From Strigamia acuminata (lineage: Eukaryota > Arthropoda > Chilopoda > Geophilomorpha > Linotaeniidae): a DNA stretch of 64,000 nucleotides. The notes below the pieces were generated by a model that was not told where the DNA came from, made no database searches, and was given only the letters and a program-made list of their open reading frames with translations. Below are positions 56,401 through 63,637 of this stretch, one piece after another (positions within the stretch are counted from its first letter, which is position 1; the number at the start of each line of letters is the position of its first letter). The stretch lies in assembly GCA_949358305.1 (NCBI GenBank), contig OX442314.1, positions 49,546,581-49,610,580 of the forward strand, written 5' to 3'. The position numbers and the translations under genes were made by a program.

Positions 56401-58476
56401 CTGGTCAATAGCCACATCCACCAAAGGTCGCTTCGCATGCGGAATGGGTCGTGGGCGAAAGAACACTGGGCGCGTGCCCGGTTGAACATGCAAATCAACG
56501 GGAGGCCCCGTGTAAGTCCCAATGCCGGGCTGGAAAACAATTGCATAATTCTTATGAATGTACCTCACAATTGACTCGGGAGACTGAGGCGGCGGAGGCA
56601 AATCCATGTTGGATGTTTGAAAAATGTTGGCATGATCAAAGTGCGGTGAAGTGCTGAAACTGTGATTCAAAGGCGAGGTTAAATGAAGTGAAGTTGACAA
56701 TGAAACCTCGCCCTCGTTATGAATTAGTGAATTAATGCACAATGCCTCGTCCACGGCATACGCCAAACCCGGGATTAACCCAAAACGTGCGATAGAGTCG
56801 CGTCCCATAATTGGTGGACCAGGGCTCCGAGTGACCACCACGGGCATCCGGTGAGTGGTGGCATGGACGGTGACCGAAACCAAAACTACACCCAATAACT
56901 CAATCAACGCATGAGGGTAGGCAAATAAATTAATGGCGGCAGGGTACCGCCTTACCACCTGACCAGACTGTTGTTCAATGGCGGTCAAGACATCGGATCC
57001 CACGACGGTGTACTCGGAGCCTGTGTCCAACTGAAAATGAACAAAAACATGGTTAATATGAGCCTCAACCATGATGGGTGGGAGCAGACACTTATCGCTC
57101 TTGAGATAGTATAGTGGGTAATCCATGCTTAAATTCGATTCATTAACAAACCCTTGATTGGCATTGGCATTATTCATGTGAGATGAAGGTGAAAGGTTTA
57201 ATGGTTGCATATTGGGTTGTTGACCGCCAAGAATGCCAGAAACTGGTGTAGGCACAGCAGCTTGACCACCGGGTGGATGATAAGAGTCGGGTGGAACGTT
57301 GGCTGTCCATTGGTAATCCGACATTGGCTGTGTGGCCACAAAGTTCATCGGGGAGGTCGACTGACGAAAACGAGGAGAGGGTCGCTGAGGAAAGGTCCCC
57401 GCTGGTTGGGGAGAGGATGACCCCGGGCCAAATTGGGTGGCTCGAAGAACATTCTGAGGCGAAGGTTGACCGTTCCTACATACAGCGGCGATGTGTCCTG
57501 TGCGACCACATGTGCGACAGACAGCAGCCTGAAAAGGGCAGACTGCTCGGGAGTGGGCTTGGCCGCAACCGTTGCACATAAACCTTGAACCCGAAGATGA
57601 GCCAACGTTAAACCTCTGGAAAGATTGACCAGACTGTCCAAGTCTCCCCGGTGGTCTTGCTACTTGCGCGGTCAGAGTGGCGCCTGGCATACGAGCGCCG
57701 TCCCATGGTCCCCGCTGTTGGGATCTGCCAGCAGATTTGGAAAAAGGCAACCTGGGCTTAGGGGAGAATCGGTTAGAAGATGTACCGCTCTGCAGCTGGA
57801 AAAGAGCCGCTTGGGGGGCTTGGATGGTGGAAATCTGCTGCATGGGCATTACGGTGGAGGACCTATAGATGGCGTTGCCCTGGGTGGCGGCTTGAAAGCC
57901 GATGGCCATAGATGAGGCTTTGTCTAGAGTAAGATTCTCCTCCCCAAGCAACTTCTGCCGCAGTGGTTCAATTCCAACTCCCCTGATGAGTTGGTCAAGC
58001 ACAAGTTGCTCTATTTGCTCGGTCGTGGTCGCTCCCGTCCGTTCTGCGAGACCCCGGAGAGCAGCGATGTAGTTGGACATGGTCTCTTCCGGGGCACGCA
58101 GACGTGAGCCCAACAAATGCCGCTGGACAACCGGGCGAGGTGCGGGGGTGAAGTGCTCCTCAAGTTTCGTAGTGATGTCCACAAAGGTTTGTTTATTCAA
58201 CTTCTTGGGGGCAAACAGATTGTGGGCCAGTTGATACGTGGCAGGGCCCACGACAGACAAGAGAAACGCACGCTTTTTGTCGGCTGGAATGGCATTCAGA
58301 GTCACCAACTCCTCAAAGTGCTCGAGATATAACGACCAGTCTTCAGCAGTAGAACCCAAAAAGGGCACTGGAGTGCCTAAGAGCGCTGGTGGAATGGCAG
58401 ATGCAGGTGGATCGGCCATTGGTGGTAATGAGACTGGAAGAATTAATTCTTTGTTGTCCACTAAATCTGCAAGCAT
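53413..58476 (-). CDS. Gag-Pol polyprotein, 1687 residues, uninterrupted
   Basis: A single ORF with ATG at 58476. Gag part about 1-300 (capsid-like: TAEDWSLYLEHFEELVTLN), then two zinc knuckles at about 301-333 (CNGCGQAHSRAVC and CRTCGRTGHIAAVC), protease with LDTGSEYTVVG at about 484, RT with LLDLRQAYQQIPL, RLPFGTAPS and the catalytic YQDD, RNase H starting LLLICDASPYGLGAVLAH, integrase HHCC finger (FHHVG ... CNPCQQ), catalytic residues in HADLAGP, VTDNGPQF and SNGRAEKAV, then a C-terminal Ser/Pro-rich tail. Gag and Pol are fused in one frame, so no frameshift is needed. The layout fits the K02A2.6-like group of animal Gypsy elements. All key residues are present. Confidence 0.95.
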   Translation of the reverse strand: MLADLVDNKELILPVSLPPMADPPASAIPPALLGTPVPFLGSTAEDWSLYLEHFEELVTLNAIPADKKRAFLLSVVGPATYQLAHNLFAPKKLNKQTFVDITTKLEEHFTPAPRPVVQRHLLGSRLRAPEETMSNYIAALRGLAERTGATTTEQIEQLVLDQLIRGVGIEPLRQKLLGEENLTLDKASSMAIGFQAATQGNAIYRSSTVMPMQQISTIQAPQAALFQLQSGTSSNRFSPKPRLPFSKSAGRSQQRGPWDGARMPGATLTAQVARPPGRLGQSGQSFQRFNVGSSSGSRFMCNGCGQAHSRAVCPFQAAVCRTCGRTGHIAAVCRNGQPSPQNVLRATQFGPGSSSPQPAGTFPQRPSPRFRQSTSPMNFVATQPMSDYQWTANVPPDSYHPPGGQAAVPTPVSGILGGQQPNMQPLNLSPSSHMNNANANQGFVNESNLSMDYPLYYLKSDKCLLPPIMVEAHINHVFVHFQLDTGSEYTVVGSDVLTAIEQQSGQVVRRYPAAINLFAYPHALIELLGVVLVSVTVHATTHRMPVVVTRSPGPPIMGRDSIARFGLIPGLAYAVDEALCINSLIHNEGEVSLSTSLHLTSPLNHSFSTSPHFDHANIFQTSNMDLPPPPQSPESIVRYIHKNYAIVFQPGIGTYTGPPVDLHVQPGTRPVFFRPRPIPHAKRPLVDVAIDQLISQGVFRPIQYSEWATPLVVVTKANGGLRLCGDYRATVNRFILPDPYPLPLVADLLAGLANAMYFTLLDLRQAYQQIPLTARSSLLVAVNTHRGLMAVTRLPFGTAPSSGIFQRIVDGIFRGLPGVLVYQDDILIATPTLESHFYTIVLVFDRLANKGLRVSRDKCQSVRTSVQYLGHLLTQHGIAPAMSKVQAVLDCPAPATVTTLKSFLGMVVYYASYVPRMAHLSAPLYALLQREAEWVWGPTQQAAFQQLKKILASPEVLTYYDLQKPLLLICDASPYGLGAVLAHKMSDGSERPVAYASRTLSSAEQNYAQLDKEAAAIVFGLKKFHSHLAGTFVSIYTDHKPLLGILGPNKPIPNIISPRLLRWALLLSTYHYDLFHRPGTHLREADALSRLPLPDPDALGVESDAAYPADIRSLSTSHSTFISRERLVQATLADPLLQVLAAYIAASWPALRPVAVPSSYWQRRRVMSSAHRLLLVHDRVVLPRSLVPDLLQSLHFHHVGIVAMKRRARPFVWWPGMSRDIEQFVAQCNPCQQTRPLSPRAPLVPWPVPDGPWVRIHADLAGPLHSTMFLVVVDAFSAWIEVAAMRTTVSAAIITVFRRLFATHGLPRVLVTDNGPQFSSSEMGEFTRANHITHLFSPPYSPQSNGRAEKAVRWTKEQLARASSTAWDLVIPRILLTQHATPSGVDGISPSVRLFNRQIADVWHQLVQTWVFPREPDPVGVALPSALRLRLGEPVWYRVFLAQAPKWARGSVVAVRGTLVYEIRTDAGNLIVRHLNHLRKFRGETPGPPASLAPAAALPLIPQTPPAASALVQPSSPHFNPISDFAARANLLAERGTDSGPSSSSSSAFTSPHTSEGSAPMYSPAMFDPSPNTTSLNSPHQPLLSPLPLQPSSPSAIRSPPTTGNQPSASMEPVYRTATVSAHVADRQTPRPAHQLDPAVLTQRLVELQRSSQTPVAQARLPPAATPVRRSDRLKNQPKYLKDYVPK

Positions 58477-59256
58477 ACGTTATTGTATTTCACACTGCAT
58501 GAATGCAGGATAACGGTGGGTGCGACACGCCGAGCAAAAGGTTGGGCTAATCGACGCACGCTGGAACGACGCACGCGTAGTCAACGCACACTTGATCAAT
58601 GCACTGTTGGTCGACGCACCTGGCATCGCAAATCGTGTCGGCATACAACATCGTGTTGATTTGACACACACGTGGTAGGCGCTTATCGTTCGTGTCATGT
58701 CCAAACCAACCATATGAAAGAAAAGTTCACCAAAACTGTACTTAAATTGCTAAGCAAAATGTCTTATCTGGATTTAGAAGAACGAGGATGTCCGAGGAGT
58801 AGTCTGGATCAAGCAAAACTTTGCGAAACATTTGCCCTCATGTGACATGAGTTCTGCACTCGAATCCGTATGTTTGCCGTTCGTCCAACGTTCGAAAACG
58901 CACAGTCGACGTCCGTCCGGGGCTCGAAAACGTCTGGCCGACGCTCGTTCGGCACTCGAAAATGTATGGTCGATGTTCCACACGAACACGGCTGTGCACT
59001 CGTAAAAATTTCGCAATTACTTGTTCCAGTGATGTGTCCTTGTTATCCATTTGATGCGGCTTGTTGCATGTCATTAATTGTTAATCCAGTTGATGAAGTG
59101 ATTCAGAAGATGTAACCACAGTCGAACACATATTAAAAGATTCAAACATAAACTTGAAATTCGATTTAAGACAACGCGGAAATTTCTTATCTGTAAGTTT
59201 TGTCCATTTCAAAACATTGTAAAAATGAAGATCTAAATCACTGTTCACGACGCCAA
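58477..59256 (-). other. Leader of the intact Gypsy element with tandem repeats
   Basis: TCGACGCAC-type repeats lie at about 58500-58625 and a ~35-bp CTCGAAAACGTCTGGCCGACG-like repeat (shown in part) at about 58860-58985. The minus strand next to the 5' LTR reads TTGGCGTCGTGAACAG (59256-59241), a candidate tRNA primer site beginning TGG one base in. Confidence 0.6.
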
Positions 59257-59520
59257 TGTGATATACGTCGTTGACATTCACTCTATTCGTTTTGATGGCC
59301 TAAATTCCGTGCCTTTTGAGGCACAGTTGGAAGGAAACATGATCACGCTGTGAATTTCGAGTCAAGACTGATTTATTGTGTCTAGAATATGTGTCGTCAA
59401 GTTTGTGTTGCTAGGTTGAAACCTAGCAACTTAAGAATCAAAGTATTGTTTTAATTAGAGTAACAATTGGTGTACGAAATAAATGAGATTCAAAATCGAG
59501 ATATAAGTAAATACATAACA
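59257..59520 (-). repeat. 5' LTR of the intact Gypsy element
   Basis: 264 bp, identical by eye to 53138-53401. Confidence 0.96.
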
Positions 59521-59592
59521 GAAACATCGCTCCTTCTAACTCAGAAAACCAACACCAAGTTTTACACGATTTGCTCTATACGATAGTTGTAT

Positions 59593-60413
59593 TGTGACAG
59601 TGCAGCAAGTTTGCATAAGAAGAGTTTGAAAATTCGCACTCACAACATTCTGCTTCAATCATAAGTTATATTAAATGTAAATCCAACGTGTTAGCCATCA
59701 GACCTCTAATTGTGAAAGCAACCATCAAATAGTTTGCTTTTCTGCCCCAAGCAACACATAAGTTGATTTCTAAAAGGATCAGAAGAACCAAAGTCACCAC
59801 TGGAGCTTTTTCAGCTTGACTCAAGATTGAGAGTTAGATTTAACACCCCCACAGAAAACTAAAAAGTGAACGGATAAACCCAAAAAATTAGCCCTAAACC
59901 TATTGGGAAGCTAAGCTGATGCAATCGTAAAAGCCCGTTTCTTTTTTCATAAATAGTACTCAGTAATTAATTAAATTCACAAATGCCCAGACTGGATTGT
60001 ATGTTAAACCAACAGAAAAGCAAATAAATAATTTTGCAATCGAAAAGGAGATGGGCAAACAGAAAATGGAACGTAAAATACACATTATATTCGATTAACT
60101 TAAGAAAACATCAAATTATCGGACCAAAACCCAACCTTCATCCAGTTCTTTGGTGATGTAAAAATTAAATTCTTCCGTCAATAGATCGAAAAAAATGAAA
60201 ATTGAGAACACCATCGAATCGAGAGAAAACAAGCCCAGGTGGAATACCGAACAGAAACACGCGGCTGTTGCCACGCCGACGGAAAAGCATCACTATTGGT
60301 TGAAATGCATCACGCGCCTCAAAATTAATAACGTTTCTTCCCACCAGAGCGACGCAGCAACACTGAGAGGGAATTTTAAATTTTTATCAATAATAAATTT
60401 TAGACGAATGCAC
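59593..60413. other. AT-rich intergenic
   Basis: No gene is supported. The ORF at 60195-60458 overlaps the promoter region of the next gene and has no recognisable domain. Confidence 0.45.
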
Positions 60414-60451
60414 ACGTTCAGTCGACGTGTATCACTTATCATCTATAAATA
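60414..60451 (+). promoter_or_regulatory. Dyad plus TATA box
   Basis: ACGTT-N5-GACGT at 60414-60428, then TATAAATA at 60444-60451. The gene ATG is at 60523. Confidence 0.65.
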
Positions 60452-60522
60452 CGGCTAAACCGAAATATGAATCACATTTTCGCGCTTCATCCTCATCGAA
60501 CTCACTCAATATTCCTAGAGAA

Positions 60523-60744
60523 ATGGACGCAAAACAAACCGATATTTTTCACAGAAAACTCTTTCACGTAGATGAAATACTAAGACAAAGCATAACTAAG
60601 CTCAGTCACATACAGAAGCTCGAGAAACGGCAGCAGTTAAATCGTTTCGTGCTCATAACGAACACGATGGAGAAAATGGCGCGCAAGAAGGACGAATACG
60701 AGAATAAAGTAAAAGTAATGAACCGTAAGTCATTCCATTTCTAA
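60523..60744 (+). CDS. Small SERTA-like domain protein, 73 residues
   Basis: ATG at 60523 follows a TATA box by about 75 bp. The protein is nearly all one domain: ILRQSITKLSHIQKLEKRQQ followed by LNRFVLITNTMEKMARKK. This fits the SERTA pattern (SxxKL ... LxRxVLIxNTL). SERTA proteins bind cell-cycle and transcription regulators such as CDK4 and E2F/DP complexes, so a nuclear regulatory role is inferred. A GTAAGT near the 3' end could act as a donor, but an AATAAA at 60770 right after the stop supports a single-exon gene. It is a tandem paralogue of the gene at 60975. The domain call is from the motif only. Confidence 0.55.
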   Translation: MDAKQTDIFHRKLFHVDEILRQSITKLSHIQKLEKRQQLNRFVLITNTMEKMARKKDEYENKVKVMNRKSFHF

Positions 60745-60769
60745 AAACACAATTAATCAATTTTATTCC

Positions 60770-60775
60770 AATAAA
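60770..60775 (+). terminator. Polyadenylation signal
   Basis: AATAAA 26 bp after the stop of the small SERTA-like gene. Confidence 0.5.
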
Positions 60776-60878
60776 ATATTATTAATAATATCACATTTCA
60801 AAAATAAAAAGAAATAAAATTTTAATTTGCGCGCATGGTGGCAAAAATGTCAAAAGATGTTCTTACGACGTATATCGC

Positions 60879-60916
60879 ATGTTCGGAAAACGTGACGAGA
60901 TTATATAGTATAAAAA
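60879..60916 (+). promoter_or_regulatory. Degenerate dyad plus TATA box
   Basis: ATGTT-N5-AACGT at 60879-60893 differs from the dyad at two of ten fixed positions. TATAAAAA is at 60909-60916 and the ATG at 60975. Confidence 0.45.
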
Positions 60917-60974
60917 CAGATACCACCACGTCAAATTAAAATTCAATGATCGTGTTTCCCGCTTTCCAACCAGA

Positions 60975-61586
60975 ATGAACGCACTTGCTCGTTATTACAA
61001 AAAGGAAACACGTCTTGCAGATCTAATCGTAACACTTAGTAAATCCAAACTCGAACATCTTCGATCGCTAGAATCACGCGTGTATTTAAGTCGGTGTCTC
61101 CTCATCGTTAACACATTAGCAGCGACGGCGCGAACGAAATATCGTTGCAGAAACCATTTGAAAAAGCATAAACGAAGAAACCGTCGACTCAAAAGAGAAA
61201 AACAAGAGAAAAGTCAAGTTGAATTCAACATTCCGGCGTCACCCGCCGTTGCCAAGCCCGGCAGGGAAATCCTGACTGCAAAACGATTGCTAATTCAATG
61301 TTGTAAAAAATTGCAAAGCACCGCCAACTTACATCGCAACACTATAAATACGTTCAGAAACAAGCTAAGTCGGGCGATTAAATCGGTACACGAAAAGCCA
61401 TTGGAGAAGGATGAAACAGAACCGTTGCGTAAACGACAAAAACTTCAAGACGAGCTCTCAGAGGCCGAGCATCTCGCCACGTTACAACAGTTTTTCACGG
61501 AATCAGTTATTTTTCTTGCTAGTATGTTTTTCCTGATTTCCTCATTCTTAATAATTGTTTATGTTGTATTTAAAGCCTATTATTAA
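60975..61586 (+). CDS. SERTA-like protein with C-terminal membrane anchor, 203 residues
   Basis: ATG at 60975, about 60 bp after TATAAAAA. Residues about 15-55 repeat the SERTA-like pattern of the upstream gene: DLIVTLSKSKLEHLRSLES, then YLSRCLLIVNTLAATARTK. A very basic segment follows (HLKKHKRRNRRLKREKQEK), then a second helical region (GREILTAKRLLIQCCKKL), another Lys/Arg patch, and at the C-terminus one hydrophobic segment (VIFLASMFFLISSFLIIVYV) ending KAYY. The arrangement is that of a tail-anchored membrane protein, unusual for SERTA proteins, which are normally soluble and nuclear. It may sit in the nuclear envelope or ER. Function is inferred from motif only. It probably arose by tandem duplication with the gene at 60523. 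Confidence 0.5.
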   Translation: MNALARYYKKETRLADLIVTLSKSKLEHLRSLESRVYLSRCLLIVNTLAATARTKYRCRNHLKKHKRRNRRLKREKQEKSQVEFNIPASPAVAKPGREILTAKRLLIQCCKKLQSTANLHRNTINTFRNKLSRAIKSVHEKPLEKDETEPLRKRQKLQDELSEAEHLATLQQFFTESVIFLASMFFLISSFLIIVYVVFKAYY

Positions 61587-61822
61587 TCAGTGATTGTGAT
61601 TAATAATCACAATCATTATTCTTAAAGTCAGTGAAACTCGCAGTGTAAAATATTATTAGTAAGAATTATTCAATTCTTTATTCTTATGTCCATTAAATTT
61701 GAGTTAAGATTGATAGAAACTTGGTTCTTTATTATTGTATAATTAGTCTAGTTTAGCATCCTCCATCTTGTTTTCCAAGTGAAAAACCAAGATCGCGACA
61801 TTATTTATGCCAAAGTTTTGAT

Positions 61823-61920
61823 ACGTCCGGTAAACGTTCTGTGGTTACAGCCAATAGGAGCTGACCATTCATGTAATGATCATACGTCGGTCCAACGTTG
61901 TCACACACAGGGTATATAAA
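61823..61920 (+). promoter_or_regulatory. Two dyads, CCAAT and TATA box
   Basis: Exact ACGTC-N5-AACGT at 61823-61837 and again at 61884-61898, CAGCCAAT with CCAAT at 61851-61855, GAGCTGACCATT just after it, and GTATATAAACC with TATATAAA at 61913-61920. The first dyad through TGACCATT is collinear with the promoter at 17140-17201. Confidence 0.7.
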
Positions 61921-62001
61921 CCGCCAGAAGAGTCCAAAAGCACATTCTGGCTTTCACCGACTGCCTCGCGTACCCAACACAAGCTCCGCCAAAAACTCTC
62001 C

Positions 62002-62451
62002 ATGAAAACTAAAAATAAAACCCCGCGCCGCTCGGACCGGCCGCAGCCGCAGATCCCCGACTATCCTCAGCCGCATCCCCAAATGCTACTCCCGCCGCCC
62101 TCCGATGACAGCCGATGCTCCAGCAAGTCGTACAAGTCCGCCGCCCAGAAATCGAGTAAATCGAGCGACCCAAGCTCGTCCCGGCAAGCGTCGGACGAGG
62201 ATAACACTTGGGTATCGAAACACCGGAACAGAACCGACAGCGCTTCGTGTAATGCGCTTCTTGCATCCCGCGCCGCTGTCGTTCCCGGCCGTCGTTGTTT
62301 CCGACCGGGCACAAAAGCGGAGCAGGAGATACGCAAGTATCAAAATTCGTCCGAATTGTTGATCCGGAAGTTGCCTTTTTCTCGAGTGGTGCGCGAGATC
62401 TTGCGGCGATCCGGGTTTTTACTTAATAAATCGAGGAGACTTATCAAATAA
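62002..62451 (+). pseudogene. Truncated CENP-A-like histone H3 variant
   Basis: ATG at 62002 is the first after the TATA box. The ORF starting at 61876 lies upstream of the box and is not used here. The 149-residue product has a Pro/Ser/Lys-rich tail of about 95 residues ([15 protein letters not shown] start), then [22 protein letters not shown] and SRVVREI, which are alpha-N and alpha-1 of an H3-type fold. It then leaves the fold and ends [15 protein letters not shown]. Loop 1, alpha-2 and alpha-3 are missing. In the +1 frame the DNA continues about 60 codons to about 62580 with DAVQDF and GMILHRVKEKL, faintly like EALQEI and [10 protein letters not shown] of the copy at 10902, so a frameshift is likely. 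DNA identity to 10902-10985 is high, so the copies are related. It could be a pseudogene or a tail-only protein. Confidence 0.6.
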
Positions 62452-62663
62452 TCGTCGTAGAGATGCCGTACAGGACTTCTACTCTGTGGCCAAATGTTTG
62501 TCTAGGGGAATGATTTTACACAGAGTAAAGGAAAAATTAGATAGTTTTAATCGTTCAAAATACAAAGGAGGTATTATTTAAAATGTTTGGGGTCGATCTG
62601 GCTTCTTCTTCAAATGTACACTCACAGTTGACCGTTGGCTCCAAGATGGCGTCGATGGCGTCG

Positions 62664-63465
62664 TGTGAGCGCGGGATTTTAGCGGAGTAAACTCGACGCT
62701 AAAATACGTTGCTGAATATACTAAAAATCCTCGTGGAGCACGCTCGACACGAGAATACGTCTTGCACACAGCGGTTCGATTATTACGGAGCAAGCTCGAC
62801 GTAACAATCGGTCTTTACACAAATCGCTTTGTGGAGTTAAACTCGACACAAAGCCTTCAAATTGACAGAGCAAGCTCAATGTCAATTCCACACAGAAATG
62901 GCTTAAATTACGCGTAGTAATTTAAGCAAGAAGGGCGCTATTCTGTACAGTTGGTACAGACCAGCAATGAAACTCAATTTGTCCAATATCACAGATCACA
63001 CTTAGCAGTTTTTGGCATAAGTTTGACACAGTTGTGAACAGTTTGGAGGCAGAATCAAGAATGCGGGAAGAGTGGGCCAAAACCGTTTGGCTCACTTCTA
63101 AATCTGCTCAGAAAAGCTGCGCAGATGACGAGTTGCACAAAGATCACACACGGCCGCCTTCGGGTCGTGTGCAACAATTGAGCCGGGCACGCGCGAGGGG
63201 AAGGGATGCTCCGCCCAGGCACACGCCTAGCAGCATCATCAAAGCAATGCACGCTGCAGCGCGATTGGTTGACGCTGTTGCTGGGCCAAAACTTGCTGCA
63301 AAACACAATATTATTTGGGTAATATTGTGTCTTGTTTTATATTTTATTAATGTATGTTTTATTTCAATTTACATTGAAACAAAACATATAAGCTTGTTGA
63401 ATATGTTTATAAGACAATTTGGAAATATGGTGCGCACTCAAATAGGAATATTTGAGGTCACCACA
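62664..63465 (-). repeat. Probable 3' LTR of a third LTR element (left boundary uncertain)
   Basis: The right end is firm: GGTCACCACA at 63465 is followed by a polypurine tract. 63150-63465 is homologous to the solo LTR at 51255-51552. The left end is placed at TGTGAGCGCGGG (62664) only because it starts TGTG. It could be near 63149 instead. The rest of the element lies beyond the window. Confidence 0.5.
62676..62960. other. Array of seven perfect or near-perfect hairpins, five sharing a loop
   Basis: Stems and positions: ATTTTAGCG 62676-62705, CTCGTG 62730-62753, CGATTATTACG 62777-62810 (one mismatch), GCTTTGTG 62826-62854, AATTGACA 62860-62887, GCTTAAATTAC 62901-62927, TCTGTAC 62942-62960. 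The first five loops are GAGTAAACTCGA, GAGCACGCTCGA, GAGCAAGCTCGA, GAGTTAAACTCGA and GAGCAAGCTCAA. Each loop can itself pair GAG with CTC, leaving a GA (or AA) bulge on the 3' side. The last two hairpins have 5-nt loops. No ORF spans it. It probably lies inside the LTR of the element whose polypurine tract is at 63466. Confidence 0.7.
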
Positions 63466-63480
63466 CTTCCCCCCCCTTTT
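63466..63480 (-). other. Polypurine tract of the third LTR element
   Basis: AAAAGGGGGGGGAAG on the minus strand, touching the LTR. Confidence 0.75.
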
Positions 63481-63637
63481 AAGAAAGAATCTTATTCTTT
63501 TCCAAAAAGAGACAGGTAAGTATAGGAATAAATACACAAGGTTTCAAAGTAAAAATGGAACAGGGTATTTATTCTTTTTTATTACAGTAAAAAAAATAAA
63601 AAAGGAATTATTTTCAATGAATGGGCATGTTCCCTAA

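Larger units (their letters stand above)
53138..59520 (-). mobile_element. Intact Ty3/Gypsy LTR retrotransposon, 6.4 kb
   Basis: Identical 264-bp LTRs (53138-53401 and 59257-59520; TGTGATATACG ... ATACATAACA), the 5-bp target duplication GAAAC (53133-53137 and 59521-59525), a polypurine tract, a candidate primer site and one uninterrupted gag-pol ORF. It is inserted in a dispersed repeat whose empty counterpart lies at 51645-51775. It has all parts needed for movement and looks recent. Confidence 0.96.

Noticed and set aside
60724-60975. Splicing of the two SERTA-like genes into one transcript (GTAAGT at 60727, AG before 60975)
   Set aside because: The join gives an immediate TGA, and the second gene has its own TATA box and the first its own AATAAA.
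61876-62001. Longer N-terminus for the second CENP-A-like gene
   Set aside because: This segment contains the dyad and the TATA box and lies upstream of the likely transcription start.
62676-62960. Integron attC array or CRISPR
   Set aside because: The locus is eukaryotic; stems differ in every unit, there are no spaced identical repeats and no integrase or cas genes.
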